Made by a program: the position numbers and the translations under genes
Part shown: piece by piece, positions 27,473 through 38,825 of the stretch
How positions within the stretch are numbered: the first letter of the stretch is position 1
Layout of the letters: every line of letters begins with the position of its first letter
Assembly: GCA_964247055.1 (NCBI GenBank)
Contig: OZ176053.1
Coordinates: 2,108,001 to 2,172,000, forward strand
Source: Paragordius varius
Lineage: Eukaryota; Nematomorpha
Reading direction: 5' to 3'
Length of the DNA: 64,000 nucleotides
Notes under the pieces: model-generated
What the model saw: only the letters and a program-made list of their open reading frames with translations
What the model was told of the DNA's origin: nothing
Database searches by the model: none

Positions 27473-27629
27473 ATAATTTTTTAAGTGATGGGCAAACAGT
27501 GGTTTTGAAAAATAAGTTTAAACAAAATTAGCAATTTATTAGATATGGATTTGATTTATAGAATAATAAAAAATATTTGAGTATAATTTATTATTAAATA
27601 TATCCATTATATATTCCATCAAATGCAAT

Positions 27630-30380
27630 TCATAATTCAACCATTCTCACTAAAATTAATATTATTAAAACTAGGAGATGTTATACTTGATTCCTCCATA
27701 TAACCTTAAAATAAGTAGAAAAAAGTCATAAACTAAAAATATTTTACCAGTCAATACATTGATTCGTTCTTCGCATTTATAGTTATATGATATTAGCAAA
27801 GCAAAGTTTTAAACGCAATCTAAAATTCCTTACCCATTAAATGATCCCGAATGTCTATTGAATTTAAAAATAGTTATAAAAAAATTTAGAATTAATTTAA
27901 TTTTGTAATATATTTGCATTTTAATTCTTTTAAATAACCGTTTAAAATTTTGAAGTCATACTAACCAAGATAAATATCAAAAAACTTTACTTTACGAAAA
28001 AAGGGGCGTTCAGTTACAAATAACTGTACAAATAAATGTTTGACAGACGCTATATACAAATTTTTAATAACGATTTATAATTAAAAAAAACATTTGGAAA
28101 GGGCTAATTTTTTTCGTTTAATATCAAACCATTTTGGTATTTTAAATTTTTAAAATAAAATAATTGATTTAGTTTTTTATCAAGAAACTTATCTAAAAAA
28201 GTGTAATTAAACGTATTTGATTTAACAAAAAAGGGTCATATATTTAATTTGGTGAATGCATATTCCCTTATACCAAACAAATATTTATCAACAAAGTTTC
28301 GACGGTTAAGAATTTATTATTGAGACTCCCTTTCCCTTATAACGATAGCTAGCCTTAGAGTATGCACTTAAATGGTTGCTTATTTCACACAATAGTTGGG
28401 CAATTTACAATACACAATAATGTATGGAAAAAACAACAAAATGATGAATAACAATTATTTCCTTTCTTTTTTCCATACACTCTTGTATTGCAAAACACCC
28501 TACAATAGTGTGTGAAATAAGCAACCATTAAAATGCATACTGTATATTTAACTATGCTTAAAAGGATGATATTATCATACCGATAATAACGCACTATTCT
28601 ATTTATGAGGTTCTAATTAAATTAGCTACACATTTATATATGATTCTAGGTTGTAGGGGCCGATCATATGTAAAAAAAATTATTTTTTTCTAATTTTCAT
28701 TTAGATATGATATGATATTTTATGTAATATGAGTATTTAATGATAAAAAATTAATAATAATAATTGATAATCAATTAGAAATGTTCATTCTTTGGCAAAA
28801 GGTATTCACCAAAAAAATAATTTTTTTGTCCAAGGGCCGTTCAACATATATTTTTGTTAAAAATATAGCTTAGACGCATTAGCAGATATTTATACTTAAA
28901 ATAATTCCATCAAAAAATTAAGTAAATATTTCAGCGTTCCAAAGAAAGCATTTTTAGGGCCACGGTTTAAATACTACTGCTAGGTATGCTAAAATTGCAC
29001 GACGCTAAAATTTTGTAATTAGCAGACAAGGAATTTAAGTAAATTACCTATTAATTCGGTCTCTGGAGCTAAAAATAATTTATTAGATTAAATAATATAA
29101 CATTAATATTCAAAAGTAATAAAACCTACCGGTAGAATATGATGACATTTCTGTATAGATAAATAATTTTAAATTTAAAATCTTTTTTTTTGGATATTTC
29201 AAATTTATTTTCTGACTAAGTTCTGAAAGACACTTGTAAATATTGCTAATTACTATATCATAATCAAATTTAAGCTGTAAAATGTTTTTCTTTTCACTTT
29301 TACGTTCGATCTGAATAAATTAAATTCATGGAATTTACAAATCGTTTAAAGGGGCAAATTCACCTGCCAAATATAAGATTAAGATATAGTAAAAATTGTT
29401 ATTATACTGACAAAACGTAAAAATATAAAGAAATATTTTCTAAAATGAATGATTTTTTATAAATCTTGATTTAATCAACTGATTGTTTGAAACAAACTAT
29501 GAAATAGAGATGTATATTGGTACAATCAATTATTTATTTTACAATTGTAATAAAGGGAAAAATTAAGGGGTAAAAAGGGTGTTTGTCTTTAGAAAAAAAT
29601 ATTTATTTTTATTTTTTCTTTTTGTCCGTATACTTTCAATTTTTACTGTAATTAATAACTATATTTTAAATTTTCTTTATATTAAAGGTTTGTTTAAGGC
29701 TGTTTTTATATAAAACATTAAAAAGCATTAATTTATTATTATTAAAGGACCATAATATAAGATCTGCACCATTTTAAAAAACTTTTTTAAAAAAGCAAAA
29801 AATTAAATAACTTTAATGAAACCGATTGAAAGCGCAATGCTTACTCCTAAAACGGTTTCCAATAAGGCTAATATTTAAGACAAAAGCAGTTTTGATTCAG
29901 ATCTCTGGTATTATTTATTTAAACTAAAGATTTCACAAATTAAAACATTTTAACGCATGCTATTTAGTATGTCATAAAATTTTTTAAATACAAAATAAAT
30001 TACCATCTAAAGATTGCTCCAATTCTATATTTAATAAAAGATAATTTATAATTTTTTTATTTGGATTTGTAAAACAGATTGTTTAATCAAATTAACCACC
30101 TAATAGTAATGTCCAAAGTTAATTTATATTGCGCTAATTTTTACCGCTAAAATTTGCCCCAAAAATTTTATTAAATTAAAAGCCACATTTTTGGAATATG
30201 AAATTTATACCTTCGGTAAATTGATTAATTTCTATATTATAGTTAAATTTCAAGTATAAAATGTTAAAATTCCAATTCGTAAATAAACCTTCAGACATTC
30301 TTGATAATTCTAAATTTTATAAACTATATCATCAATAGAGCTACCTTGGAAAAAATCTAATTTTTTGGTTTAAATTAAGG

Positions 30381-30417
<37 letters not shown>

Positions 30418-33400
30418 AATTTTTAATTACTTCGTTCTATATATTCTGCACACATTTCTATGTAATTACAAATCTACCTTCATATATTGTTTGCAATTCT
30501 TAAAATGAAGAATCAGATATTTTTTGGCAATTATATGTAAAAACAAAGAACTCTAAAAACAGAGGTGTCCAACACGCGCCTCTTCGAAATATTCTGTCCG
30601 GCCTACGAAAAAATTGAAGATTTAGAATTTGAAATTTATACACACAAAATCTTAAAAAATGATATGTCTTACAACACTTTTTATAGTTTAGCTTCCAACT
30701 GGCAGCCAACTAGAAAAAAGTCTTATATTCTATTTGTAAAATCTTTTGTTTAAAATTTAATAAAATATTTATGAATGCCCATATATATATATATATTTAG
30801 TAAAAACTGAAATTATACGAAAACGTTAAAATATAACTAAAAAAACCATACTTTTTTAATCCTTAGTTTTTCGCTCATAAATTATATATTTACAATTTTA
30901 AAATACATAATTTATTGTGTCACCAATATAGATATCAATTCTATAGTATGCAATTTGAAACAATGGGTTCTATTTATAAATGAAGCTTGCAAAAGTATGG
31001 ATGTCTTTTGAAAAAAATTGTGATTATATTTTAACGTTTTGTCCTTTTCAGTTTTTACTGTATATCAAATGCGGCCTGTAAAGCCATTTGTGTTGGACAC
31101 CACTGTCATTAAAAGATATATATTACCATTAAAAAGCCCTTCGCCTATATTTACCCCCCAAAAAATTTTATATTTTCTGCAATCAATTGATCAATACCAT
31201 ATTTTCAAAAAAATACCTGGACCGATAATCACTATTAATCAAATAATGGGAGGTTTTTTTATAAAAAATTTTTCTTTGAATGAGCATTTAGAATGTTTTA
31301 TAAAATACTTTGACTTATGGCGATAAATCGATCTTGGATTGCATTCACATCTAAACATAGGTTTAAAAATAGTACTATAATTTGAAGCAATCAATTTTTT
31401 AAAAAAATTTTACAGTAAAAATTGAAGCATAAAAACTAGAAGGCAAATATTTTTTTAAGTCAAATATCATAAACTATTTAATCATCCTCCTATTAAATTA
31501 TATATTTGTGTGTATAACTAATATATACTTTGCAAATTACAATGAGTTCTATTTTAAAAAACAGCCTGTTTACAAAATAATGGTTGTCTTTTAAAAAAAT
31601 AATATTTGTCTTTTCATTTTTACGTTTTGTCCGTATAATTTGACATTTTACTGTATATTTTTAAATTTATAGTATACAAGTAATTTAATTAACAATTGAA
31701 TTTTTAATAAAAAACTAGACATATCATAACAATTTTCTTATACAAATATATACCATTTACACTTTAAATTCACTCTTAAACAATTCAAATTCACCCTTGA
31801 AAAATTCATATTCCCCCTAAAAATAAATTATGTTTTTTTAAGATTAAAATTACCTTATTTTTTAAAAATAAAATTTTGTTTAAAATTAAAATTATACTTA
31901 AATATTAATTAACTAAGCCTTAAAGATATAATATATTAATAATGAATTATATTAGCTCGAAAACACATAATTTTTTTTAATTGTTCAAGAGTGAATTAGG
32001 ATTGTTCCAGGGTGAATTTGAATTGTTCAAGGGTAAATATAACCTTTTATAAAAATTTAGAGTCCTAATGTAAAATGCGGTATTGACAATTTTAAGTTTA
32101 CTAGAAAATATGGCACTATAAACAGTAAAAATCAAAATTGTACGGACAAAATCTGAAAATAACAGAGATAATAAACAATCATTCTTTTTAAATCTTGAAT
32201 TTTTTATTGTTTTAAATTGCAAAATATAATATGGATATGTGAAATGGTAAGACAATCAATGATGTATTTTACGATTGTAATAAATGATTTTTATAGGTAA
32301 ATCAATGTATAAAAAATATAATTGACTTAAAATTTTTTTTTATATTTTCACGTTTTGCCCGTACTTTTTACTGTAAGTATGAATACATTGCGCACCCCAA
32401 ATGGTTTATAATAAAAATTATGTTATAAAAAACTTACACCATCCACCAATGTAATTGCCTATTGTCATATATCCACATTTTATTTGTCATAATTTGCATA
32501 ATATAAATAAATATCCAAATTTAAAATTAAACTGCATTATAAAAAACTAGAAATAGAAAAGTCAATGCTATATATTGAGAAGTTTAATCTCAATATAAAA
32601 AATCACCTGTTTCAGAGGCGTAGCTAATGGAGGGAGGGGGGCTGACTGGAAGCATTAGTTAAAGGGACGCCGGATTTCAAAAAAAATTAAACTCTATTTA
32701 AAGAAAAATAGGTAGTTAAAAGTTATTATTTTAAATAATACATCAAAAATCACACCCATTTATAAGTACGTTGTTTGAATTTTATCATATTTTTAAACAC
32801 CGGGTGCCAGAAATGCAAGCTACGCCTCTGACCAGTCATTGAGACAAATGTGATTACTTAATCGTTCAACGATTCTTCTTTGATTGATAATGGCTAAAAA
32901 AAGAATGAAACATTATTATTATGTTTTTATCAATATTTTTAGCGCTGGCTTTATAATATTTTTTACTGTAAAAAAGGAAATTTATTAATTTATATACTAC
33001 CCTGAGATATAATTGGTTGAGTTGGTGAAGTTTCTGAAGCAATAGATATGGAGTTTTGTCTAGAGACTTTAAAAAGTAGTTAAAATTTAGTTTTGATAAT
33101 ATGAGATTAAGTTAAAATCAATTAATAATTATTTAATCAGACCTGACGACTCCGTTGGATAATGCCTAGTGAAACTTCTGCCTACACTGCTAGAATCTAA
33201 AAATTAAATGTTCTTAATTCTTTTAGACCTACAAATGTGAAAACATTTTATATAAGATACTTATTAAACAAGGTTTAGACATAATATTACAATTAATCTT
33301 ATGGGAATTGTATATTTAAAGTCAAGCTCAATTCAAAATGACAGAATTGTGTTGTAACTATCGGGTTTGCCTGAGCAAACGCAAAATCTTAGGTGCAATA

Positions 33401-36400
33401 TAATTTTTTTCAAATTTAAGGGATTTAGAAATTTTTAATTGTAATGTTTATATAATTTGGAAAAAATCAGCCCTAGAGAAATGCAATAAAATAATTTTTG
33501 CGAGTTAAGACAAATATTTACCTGAATTCGAAGTGGACGTTGAAGAAAAATCCGAAATAGTGTTAATTGAATCAGAAGCTATATATATTAATATTGAATC
33601 AGAAGCTATATATATTAATATTGTATGGTATTATTTTTTCATAACAATTTATCAATATATTAAACACCATAGATTGTTTAAAAAGGATCACCATGAAATG
33701 TTCAAGAATGCCTTGAGGTTTAAAGTATTAATTAAACAATATGCTACATAGATTTTAAGTATTTAAAGTATATGCACATTTACATTAATATCAATTGACA
33801 TTATATTTTCGGTCTATTGAAAATACAGTAGCATATGAATGCCCTATCTTACATCTACAATATTATTTAATTATGGAAATTCGTTTTATATCATATGTTA
33901 CTGTATTTTAACAATTCAAGATTTATGTGCATATTGTATTTCGATTAAAAATTGTTATTGAAAAGTATTTTGAAACCGGAAAAGTTATTAAAACTATAGG
34001 CGCTTAAAAAATTTAAACATAATTAATTGTCACATGTCATTATGATACAGGTCCTTATGTTTGTCGACACATGTTTAAGAATATTTTGTGCATTTTTTGA
34101 GACAAATTAATCAAAAATAAGATATAATTTAATTGGTGTAAATATGACTAATATGTATATACACTGTGTGAAAAAAGGGGTTAATTTTTTTTAATAAAAA
34201 AGTATTTTTTAATGAGATAGCTTATAACCAGCAAATCCATTTGACGCAAAATTTTTATTGTTGGCGACTTAATTTTTGAAATATTAAGAGAAAATTAAAA
34301 TTGGGCAAAAGTGAAGATTAAGGATAATTCAAAAAATAATGATAAAAATGAGATATTATGGTTTATTATCCTTTAAAAGATACTTTCAACATATAAATAG
34401 CCTAAACCCATATAGTTAGGGTTTGCATAAAATCTCATTAAAAGCTGCGTTATTCTTTTAACATAATAAAAAGAAAATTTTTTATGAAACTTAATTAAAA
34501 TAATTTATTAATTATTTACTAGTTAAACTCACTATTTAAATCTTAACACTCATATTTTATTCAGAAAAAAAACTTATACATCAAAAGAAAATTAAAAATT
34601 ATTGTTTTTTGTTTTTACATTTTTTTGTCATCTGATTTATGAGTGTACAAAAAATTTATACTGTTTCATTTTGGAATCTTACATGGAGAATCATAAAGTA
34701 TATAATTTAGAAAAATAAGATTTAAAAGTAGTGGCATATCAACCAACATTCCTTACAAATACGTGTAACATGTAACACAAATTAATATTTTTACTGGAAT
34801 ATGTACGGATTTTTGATTAATTTACCACTACTTGTAAATCCTATTTTATATTAATTTATATACTTTATAATAGCCGCTCATGTAAGATTCCAAAATAAAA
34901 CAGCAGTAAATTTTTTGTACACTCTAAACCAGATGACAAAAAATGAAAAAATTAAAAACAATATTTTAGTTTTTATTTGAAATAGCCGCTCATGTACGAT
35001 TCCAAAATAAAACAGCAGTAAATTTTTTGTACACTCTAAACCAGATGACAAAAAATGAAAAAATAAAAAACAATATTTTAGTTTTTATTAGAAAAATAAA
35101 TTTTTTTTACTAAAAATATAAATTTAAGATTTTAATAGTGAGAATAATTAAAAATATTTATTTTAATATAGTTTGATAAAAAATTTTTTGTCTTTTAAGA
35201 TGTTAAAGGAAAAACGCCATCTTTTGAAATGACATTTTATATAAACCCAACTATATGATTTTAGGCTATTAATATGTTGAAAGTATCTTCTAAAATGATA
35301 ATAAACCATAATATTTCAAATTTTATTATTTTTGAATACCCTTAATTAGCTTTAGTTTTTACTTTTTGCCCGATATTGATTTTTTCTCAATATTTTAAAA
35401 CTAGGTCGTTAAATAAAAATTTTACGGCAATCGAATTGGCTGGTCATAAGCTATCTCATGAAAAAAATTTATTTTGTTTAAAAAAATTGATATAAAAACA
35501 AAAAATATTTGTATTTTTACGTTTTACCTGAATAATTACAAATTTTATCATATTATTAAATAAAAATATAATTAATTACCAGAACTGGTAAATACCGACA
35601 TTGGTATAGAATTAGCCACAACTAAATAATATATGTTAAGATTTTATTAAACCTGTCGCACTAAGACTGCTGGCCGATGTTAAGACGGGTGATATTGTAG
35701 TTATCAAAATATTTCCCGCCACGATTCCAGATACTTTTTTTGAGAAATAAAAAGATATTTATAAGAAAAAAGGGAAGAATAAACCTGCCACAGTTCCTGT
35801 AAAATTTAAATTTTTTATAGATAATTTGTTATGTTGATATGGTATAATAATATTATTTACCTATAGTTAAACCTATATATATAGTTAATTTGTATTTTTA
35901 TAACATGAAATTTTTTACCCAACTCTATATCTAAAAAAATTAATAATTAGTTTAAAATATTTTCCCGTAATATAATAAAGATTTGGTCTACTGTCAAGAA
36001 TGGAGGTAGAATCGTGTGGATTATTGGAACTAATGCTAAATTATGCGAAAAAGCCATTTACAATAAGGAATAATAACGAAATTGGCTTCTAATAAAAAAT
36101 AAAAATATTTTTTCGATTGGTGAATTATTTAACAGCTCCTTTATAAAGGACCTAAAAACACCTCTTTATTGATAATTTGTGAATTAAGGATAAGATTGTA
36201 AAACCTATTTAAAATCATTCGAAAAATCCTAATTCTCAAAAATATCATAAATACATTACCAAATAATTAACATTATAACTACAAATATATCGCTAATTTT
36301 TGATAAAATATTGTCAGATACCATTTACAGTAAAAAGACAATTATTATTGGTTAACATAAGGAAATGTGCTGAATTTTGTTCTCTTTTTACTGTAACTTC

Positions 36401-38444
36401 CATCTGGCATTATTCAAAGTGTTTATCTGGCTACGCAATTTTACTCAAACTTTATGTTAAATAAATACTCAAAATTGTTAAATAAATACTGAACATTCAA
36501 ATAATGTTACTTGTTTAGCCTGATAATAGTAAACATTCTTTGATCAATCTGATGTTGGGGCCCTTCAAATAATCGATTGGATGATTGAGAAACTGTTTGA
36601 TTATATTTATCCACCAGCTTTAATATAATGTTGGTTATGTTCGTTTCTAAATTACATATATTCATATTTAAAAGATGCAAAAATATTGCGGTTATTGATT
36701 AAATTAAACATTACATTTTTGGCTTAATTCATATAATTGATAAATAAATGATTTTTAGATTTTCGGTGTGACCAGAGATGGTTATGGCTTCAACCGATTC
36801 CAAATAAATACCTGTAGTTTTTTACGGTTATTAGTTAATCTTGACAGATGTGTTTGATATATAAAAACAATTCAAACTATAGAAATCGCATAATGTTATT
36901 TTTACGCCATTAAATCCAAAATTAATTGAAAATATAAAATCGCTCACATATTTTTATGAAAAACTGCAATAATATATTTTTGTTAATATCACATGAAATG
37001 TTCAATTTTTTATCTCCTTATTTTAACGGAAAATATTTATAACTAACCGTTAGTATGGTATAATCGATTTGATAAAACTCTTTTAAGTTCTATAAATAGA
37101 TGTATTAAATTTAAGTTTACTTGAAAGAGTAGGAGGAGCTTTAAGCGATGTTTCGTCTTCTACATTTTTGAGTTAAGATGTAAATATATTTTTTAAAAAC
37201 TTAATCTGATTAAATTATTAACAATAAAAATTAAAATTATACAGACAAAACTTAACATAAGGGTAAATATTTTTTTAAAAGGTATTTTTAAGCCTTAATT
37301 TTCCACGAGTCATGATAAAAAAATTAGGCTTGAAAAAATACAGCTGTCCTTAGAAAAAATACTTATTTTAACTTTTTGTCCGTATAATTTTAGTTTTTAC
37401 TGTATATGATAGAAAATTTACTAAATTTTTCAGTCTGGACAACTTCCATAATTTTATTAGATTTTATATCACCCAAAACAATTTTATTGTTATAGACTTT
37501 TTCGTAATTCATAGGTTGCATATTGTTTGGTATATCATTGGTTTCATTATTGTAATATTCCAAAAAGTGATTTAAACCTAAAATATTTGATTAGAAAATA
37601 AAACTAGGGAAAATACCATTAAAATATTTAAAATTAAAAAATATTTTAGTAGGCAATCAATTTTATTTTGTAATAAGTGTGTTGAACTTTACTTTCGATA
37701 AATTTATATTTTTGTTTAGATTTGATCAGGTGATTTATCAAATATAATGATCTATCCTTTATTTATGAAAATTTTTTTTACGTTGGTATAAATATTTGGT
37801 AAAGAATGGAAAAAACAAGAGCTCTATGGTAGATCTCATACTTTTTTGATGAATATGATATTGTTAATACCATAGAGCTCTTGTTTTTTCGATTCTTTAA
37901 CAAATATTTATACAAACTTAACGAAAGAAAATAAATTTTGAATAAAATAAAGGATACATGACTGTATATCGTTTCCGTAATTACAGTAAAAATTAACATT
38001 ATACGGAGAAAACGTAATTTTTATTTTCAAAAAACCGCTGTACTTTTTTAAACTTGATTTTTTTCAATATAACTCATTCTTTTTAAGTGCTAATTAAGAA
38101 ATATGAAATTTTGTAAATAAAAATTATATAATTATATGGCAAAAATCAAGGATTGAAAAGTATGGTTGTCTTTAAAAAAAATTTTGTCTATATATTTTTA
38201 CGTTTTGTCCGTATAATTTCAATTTTTACTGTAATTTTTTTAATACCAAAAAATTGATAGCATATTTAAAAGCATGCTTCAAAATTCAATCAAATTTAAA
38301 AAAATTCAAAAGTTTTAAATTTAAAATTTATATTTAGTCGCATCAATTAAAATTAATTTGGAGTTTCTTAGATAAGGCACAAATTTATTATTTACCTGGC
38401 TGAATTATGATATGGATAAATAGTAAAAGTTTAGACGCATCCAT
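27630..38444 (-). CDS. Candidate micro-exon gene encoding a secreted S/T-rich protein
   Basis: About 28 short exons on the minus strand can be chained with one open frame (353 aa). Exons 5' to 3': 38396-38444 (ATG; MDASKLLLFIHIIIQP, signal-like), 37422-37577, 37121-37159, 37048-37089, 36773-36811, 36535-36592, 35992-36035, 35919-35930, 35861-35872, 35785-35796, 35653-35733, 35580-35621, 33522-33578, 33143-33196, 33001-33066, 32858-32893, 32438-32458, 30345-30356, 30289-30309, 30211-30231, 30004-30024, 29823-29867, 29130-29150, 29048-29068, 27834-27854, 27748-27768, 27687-27704, 27630-27649 (TGA). All have AG and GT borders. All internal exons but two (which compensate) start and end in phase 1, so any of those can be skipped without frameshift. 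Eight are exactly 21 nt. Several longer exons are S/T-rich (SDFSSTSTSNS, SSSVGRS, TSASSLSAT). This matches the schistosome micro-exon gene plan: a signal exon followed by symmetric micro-exons. The 12-nt exons and the 3' end are least sure. An alternative last exon near 28968-29029 would end inside a hAT TIR. Confidence 0.58.
28357..28544. mobile_element. MITE family M3, copy 1
   Basis: About 190-bp hairpin: the left arm has aaatggttgcttatttcaca and the right arm its complement, ending in gcatactgta. The loop region has catacac/gtgtatgg complements. Confidence 0.8.
28800..28979 (-). mobile_element. hAT-like remnant (CAGTRGTA type)
   Basis: Read on the minus strand it begins cagtagtatttaaaccgtgg followed by ccctaaaaatgctttctttg. 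It matches the plus-strand copy at 41866 over its length (later block ggcccttg). It lies in or just after the micro-exon gene. Confidence 0.6.
29387..29650. mobile_element. MITE family M1, copy 4
   Basis: TIRs tatagtaaaaattgttatta / actttcaatttttactgta, in an intron of the micro-exon gene. Confidence 0.75.
30387..30416. repeat. (TA)n microsatellite
   Basis: About 15 TA units, in an intron of the micro-exon gene. Confidence 0.9.
30560..31105. mobile_element. hAT-like element with nested M1
   Basis: The ends are cagaggtgtccaacacgcgcc and, inverted, cagtggtgtccaacacaaat, with flanks tctaaaaa and tcattaaa as weak 8-bp duplications. The family is the one inserted in the Wnt gene. An M1 MITE sits inside at 30798-31062, so the hAT insertion is older. 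Confidence 0.65.
30798..31062. mobile_element. MITE family M1, copy 5 (nested in hAT-like element)
   Basis: TIRs tagtaaaaactgaaattata / ttcagtttttactgta. Nested in the element at 30560-31105. Confidence 0.75.
31411..31655. mobile_element. MITE family M1, copy 6
   Basis: TIRs tacagtaaaaattgaa / ttgacattttactgta. The right arm keeps ttacgttttgtccgtataat. Confidence 0.75.
31750..32050. mobile_element. MITE family M2, copy 3
   Basis: The left arm ataccatttacactttaaat has two to three 21-bp units (aacaattcaaattcaccctt). The right arm is the complement with gaattgttcaagggtaaat. Confidence 0.75.
32119..32375. mobile_element. MITE family M1, copy 7
   Basis: TIRs acagtaaaaatcaaaattgt, then acggacaaaa, and the complement cgttttgcccgt..tttttactgta. 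Confidence 0.7.
32613..32830. mobile_element. hAT-like element (CAGAGGCGTAGCT ends)
   Basis: Perfect 13-bp TIRs cagaggcgtagct / agctacgcctctg, 218 bp in all. Flanks acctgttt and accagtca are weakly similar, as for an old 8-bp duplication. Partial relatives occur at 14992 and about 26640-26677. It lies in an intron of the micro-exon gene. Confidence 0.75.
33566..33619. repeat. 27-bp tandem duplication across a micro-exon 3' splice site
   Basis: The unit attgaatcagaagctatata + tattaat occurs twice. On the minus strand each copy contains an acceptor (atatatag) and the first bases of the exon at 33522-33578, so a second acceptor lies 27 nt upstream and in frame. Confidence 0.85.
34164..35490. 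mobile_element. Foldback element FB1, copy 1 (~1.3 kb)
   Basis: Two long inverted arms of several hundred bp. The left begins ctgtgtgaaaaaaggggtta and includes gagatagcttataacc, gcgacttaattttt and catatagttagggttt. The right is the complement. The arms match copy 2 at 38826-40110. A 112-bp direct duplication inside it starts at 34869 and repeats from 34981. The right end is overrun by a truncated M1 arm (about 35492-35550). It lies in a large intron of the micro-exon gene. Confidence 0.75.
36326..36395. mobile_element. Mini inverted-repeat element (70 bp)
   Basis: TIRs tacagtaaaaaga / tctttttactgta like M1 ends, but almost no interior. Probably an internally deleted M1. Confidence 0.5.
37219..37404. 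mobile_element. MITE family M1, copy 8 (short)
   Basis: The arms caataaaaattaaaattata and tataattttagtttttactg are complementary, with an interior deletion relative to other copies. Confidence 0.7.
37745..37966. mobile_element. MITE family M4, copy 1
   Basis: Stem-loop with taaatatttggtaaagaatg, gaaaaaacaagagctctatg and their complements. Right terminus aaaggatacatgactgta. It abuts an M1 copy at 37982. Confidence 0.8.
37982..38233. mobile_element. MITE family M1, copy 9
   Basis: Strong TIRs: tacagtaaaaattaacatta / taatttcaatttttactgta. Confidence 0.8.
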
Positions 38445-38825
38445 TTTACTTATATACTATGTAAATTTGAAAACATAATATATGGCTAACGCAAGAATAA
38501 AATATAGTTATAAATTAGGTGCAAATATAATAAACAGTATTTTGAGGGCATTTTGGCTATGAACTTTTAATACTCTGTTAATTGATATCGGGAAAAAACA
38601 AAAATATTTTTGTTTTGATATCAAACGTACGCACTCTATATTTAGAGTTCGATCGCAATATCAAATGTCCATGTAAAATTTTTAATCAACCTTTGAAAAA
38701 AAACACATCGAAACAAAAAAATTATTTTTTGTATCATTTCAGGGTGCAAGTCAAGTTCTTGATTTTTAGATACAAAAAAAATCATGCTAATAATATTGAC
38801 TGGGTCTTTTTACATTATATAAAGA

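Larger units (their letters stand above)
25606..27629. other. Mobile-element debris between satellite and micro-exon gene
   Basis: Holds a partial M5 MITE (26176-26246), a hAT-type right end near 26640-26677 (gggcgccagaaatacaagct, as at 32800), an M1 copy and an M2 copy. No exon was recognised on either strand. Confidence 0.5.

Noticed and set aside
29823-29867. Stronger donor (gtaagc) inside this micro-exon
   Set aside because: Would end the exon in phase 0 and break the frame of the following exons. The symmetric border was kept, with lower certainty.
33326-33360. Possible 15-nt symmetric micro-exon (TTQF)
   Set aside because: Weak donor (gtcatt); very short exons fit by chance too easily.
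36740-36772. Extension of micro-exon 36773-36811 to the next stop
   Set aside because: Would truncate the gene, while the GT inside keeps phase 1 and joins the next exon.
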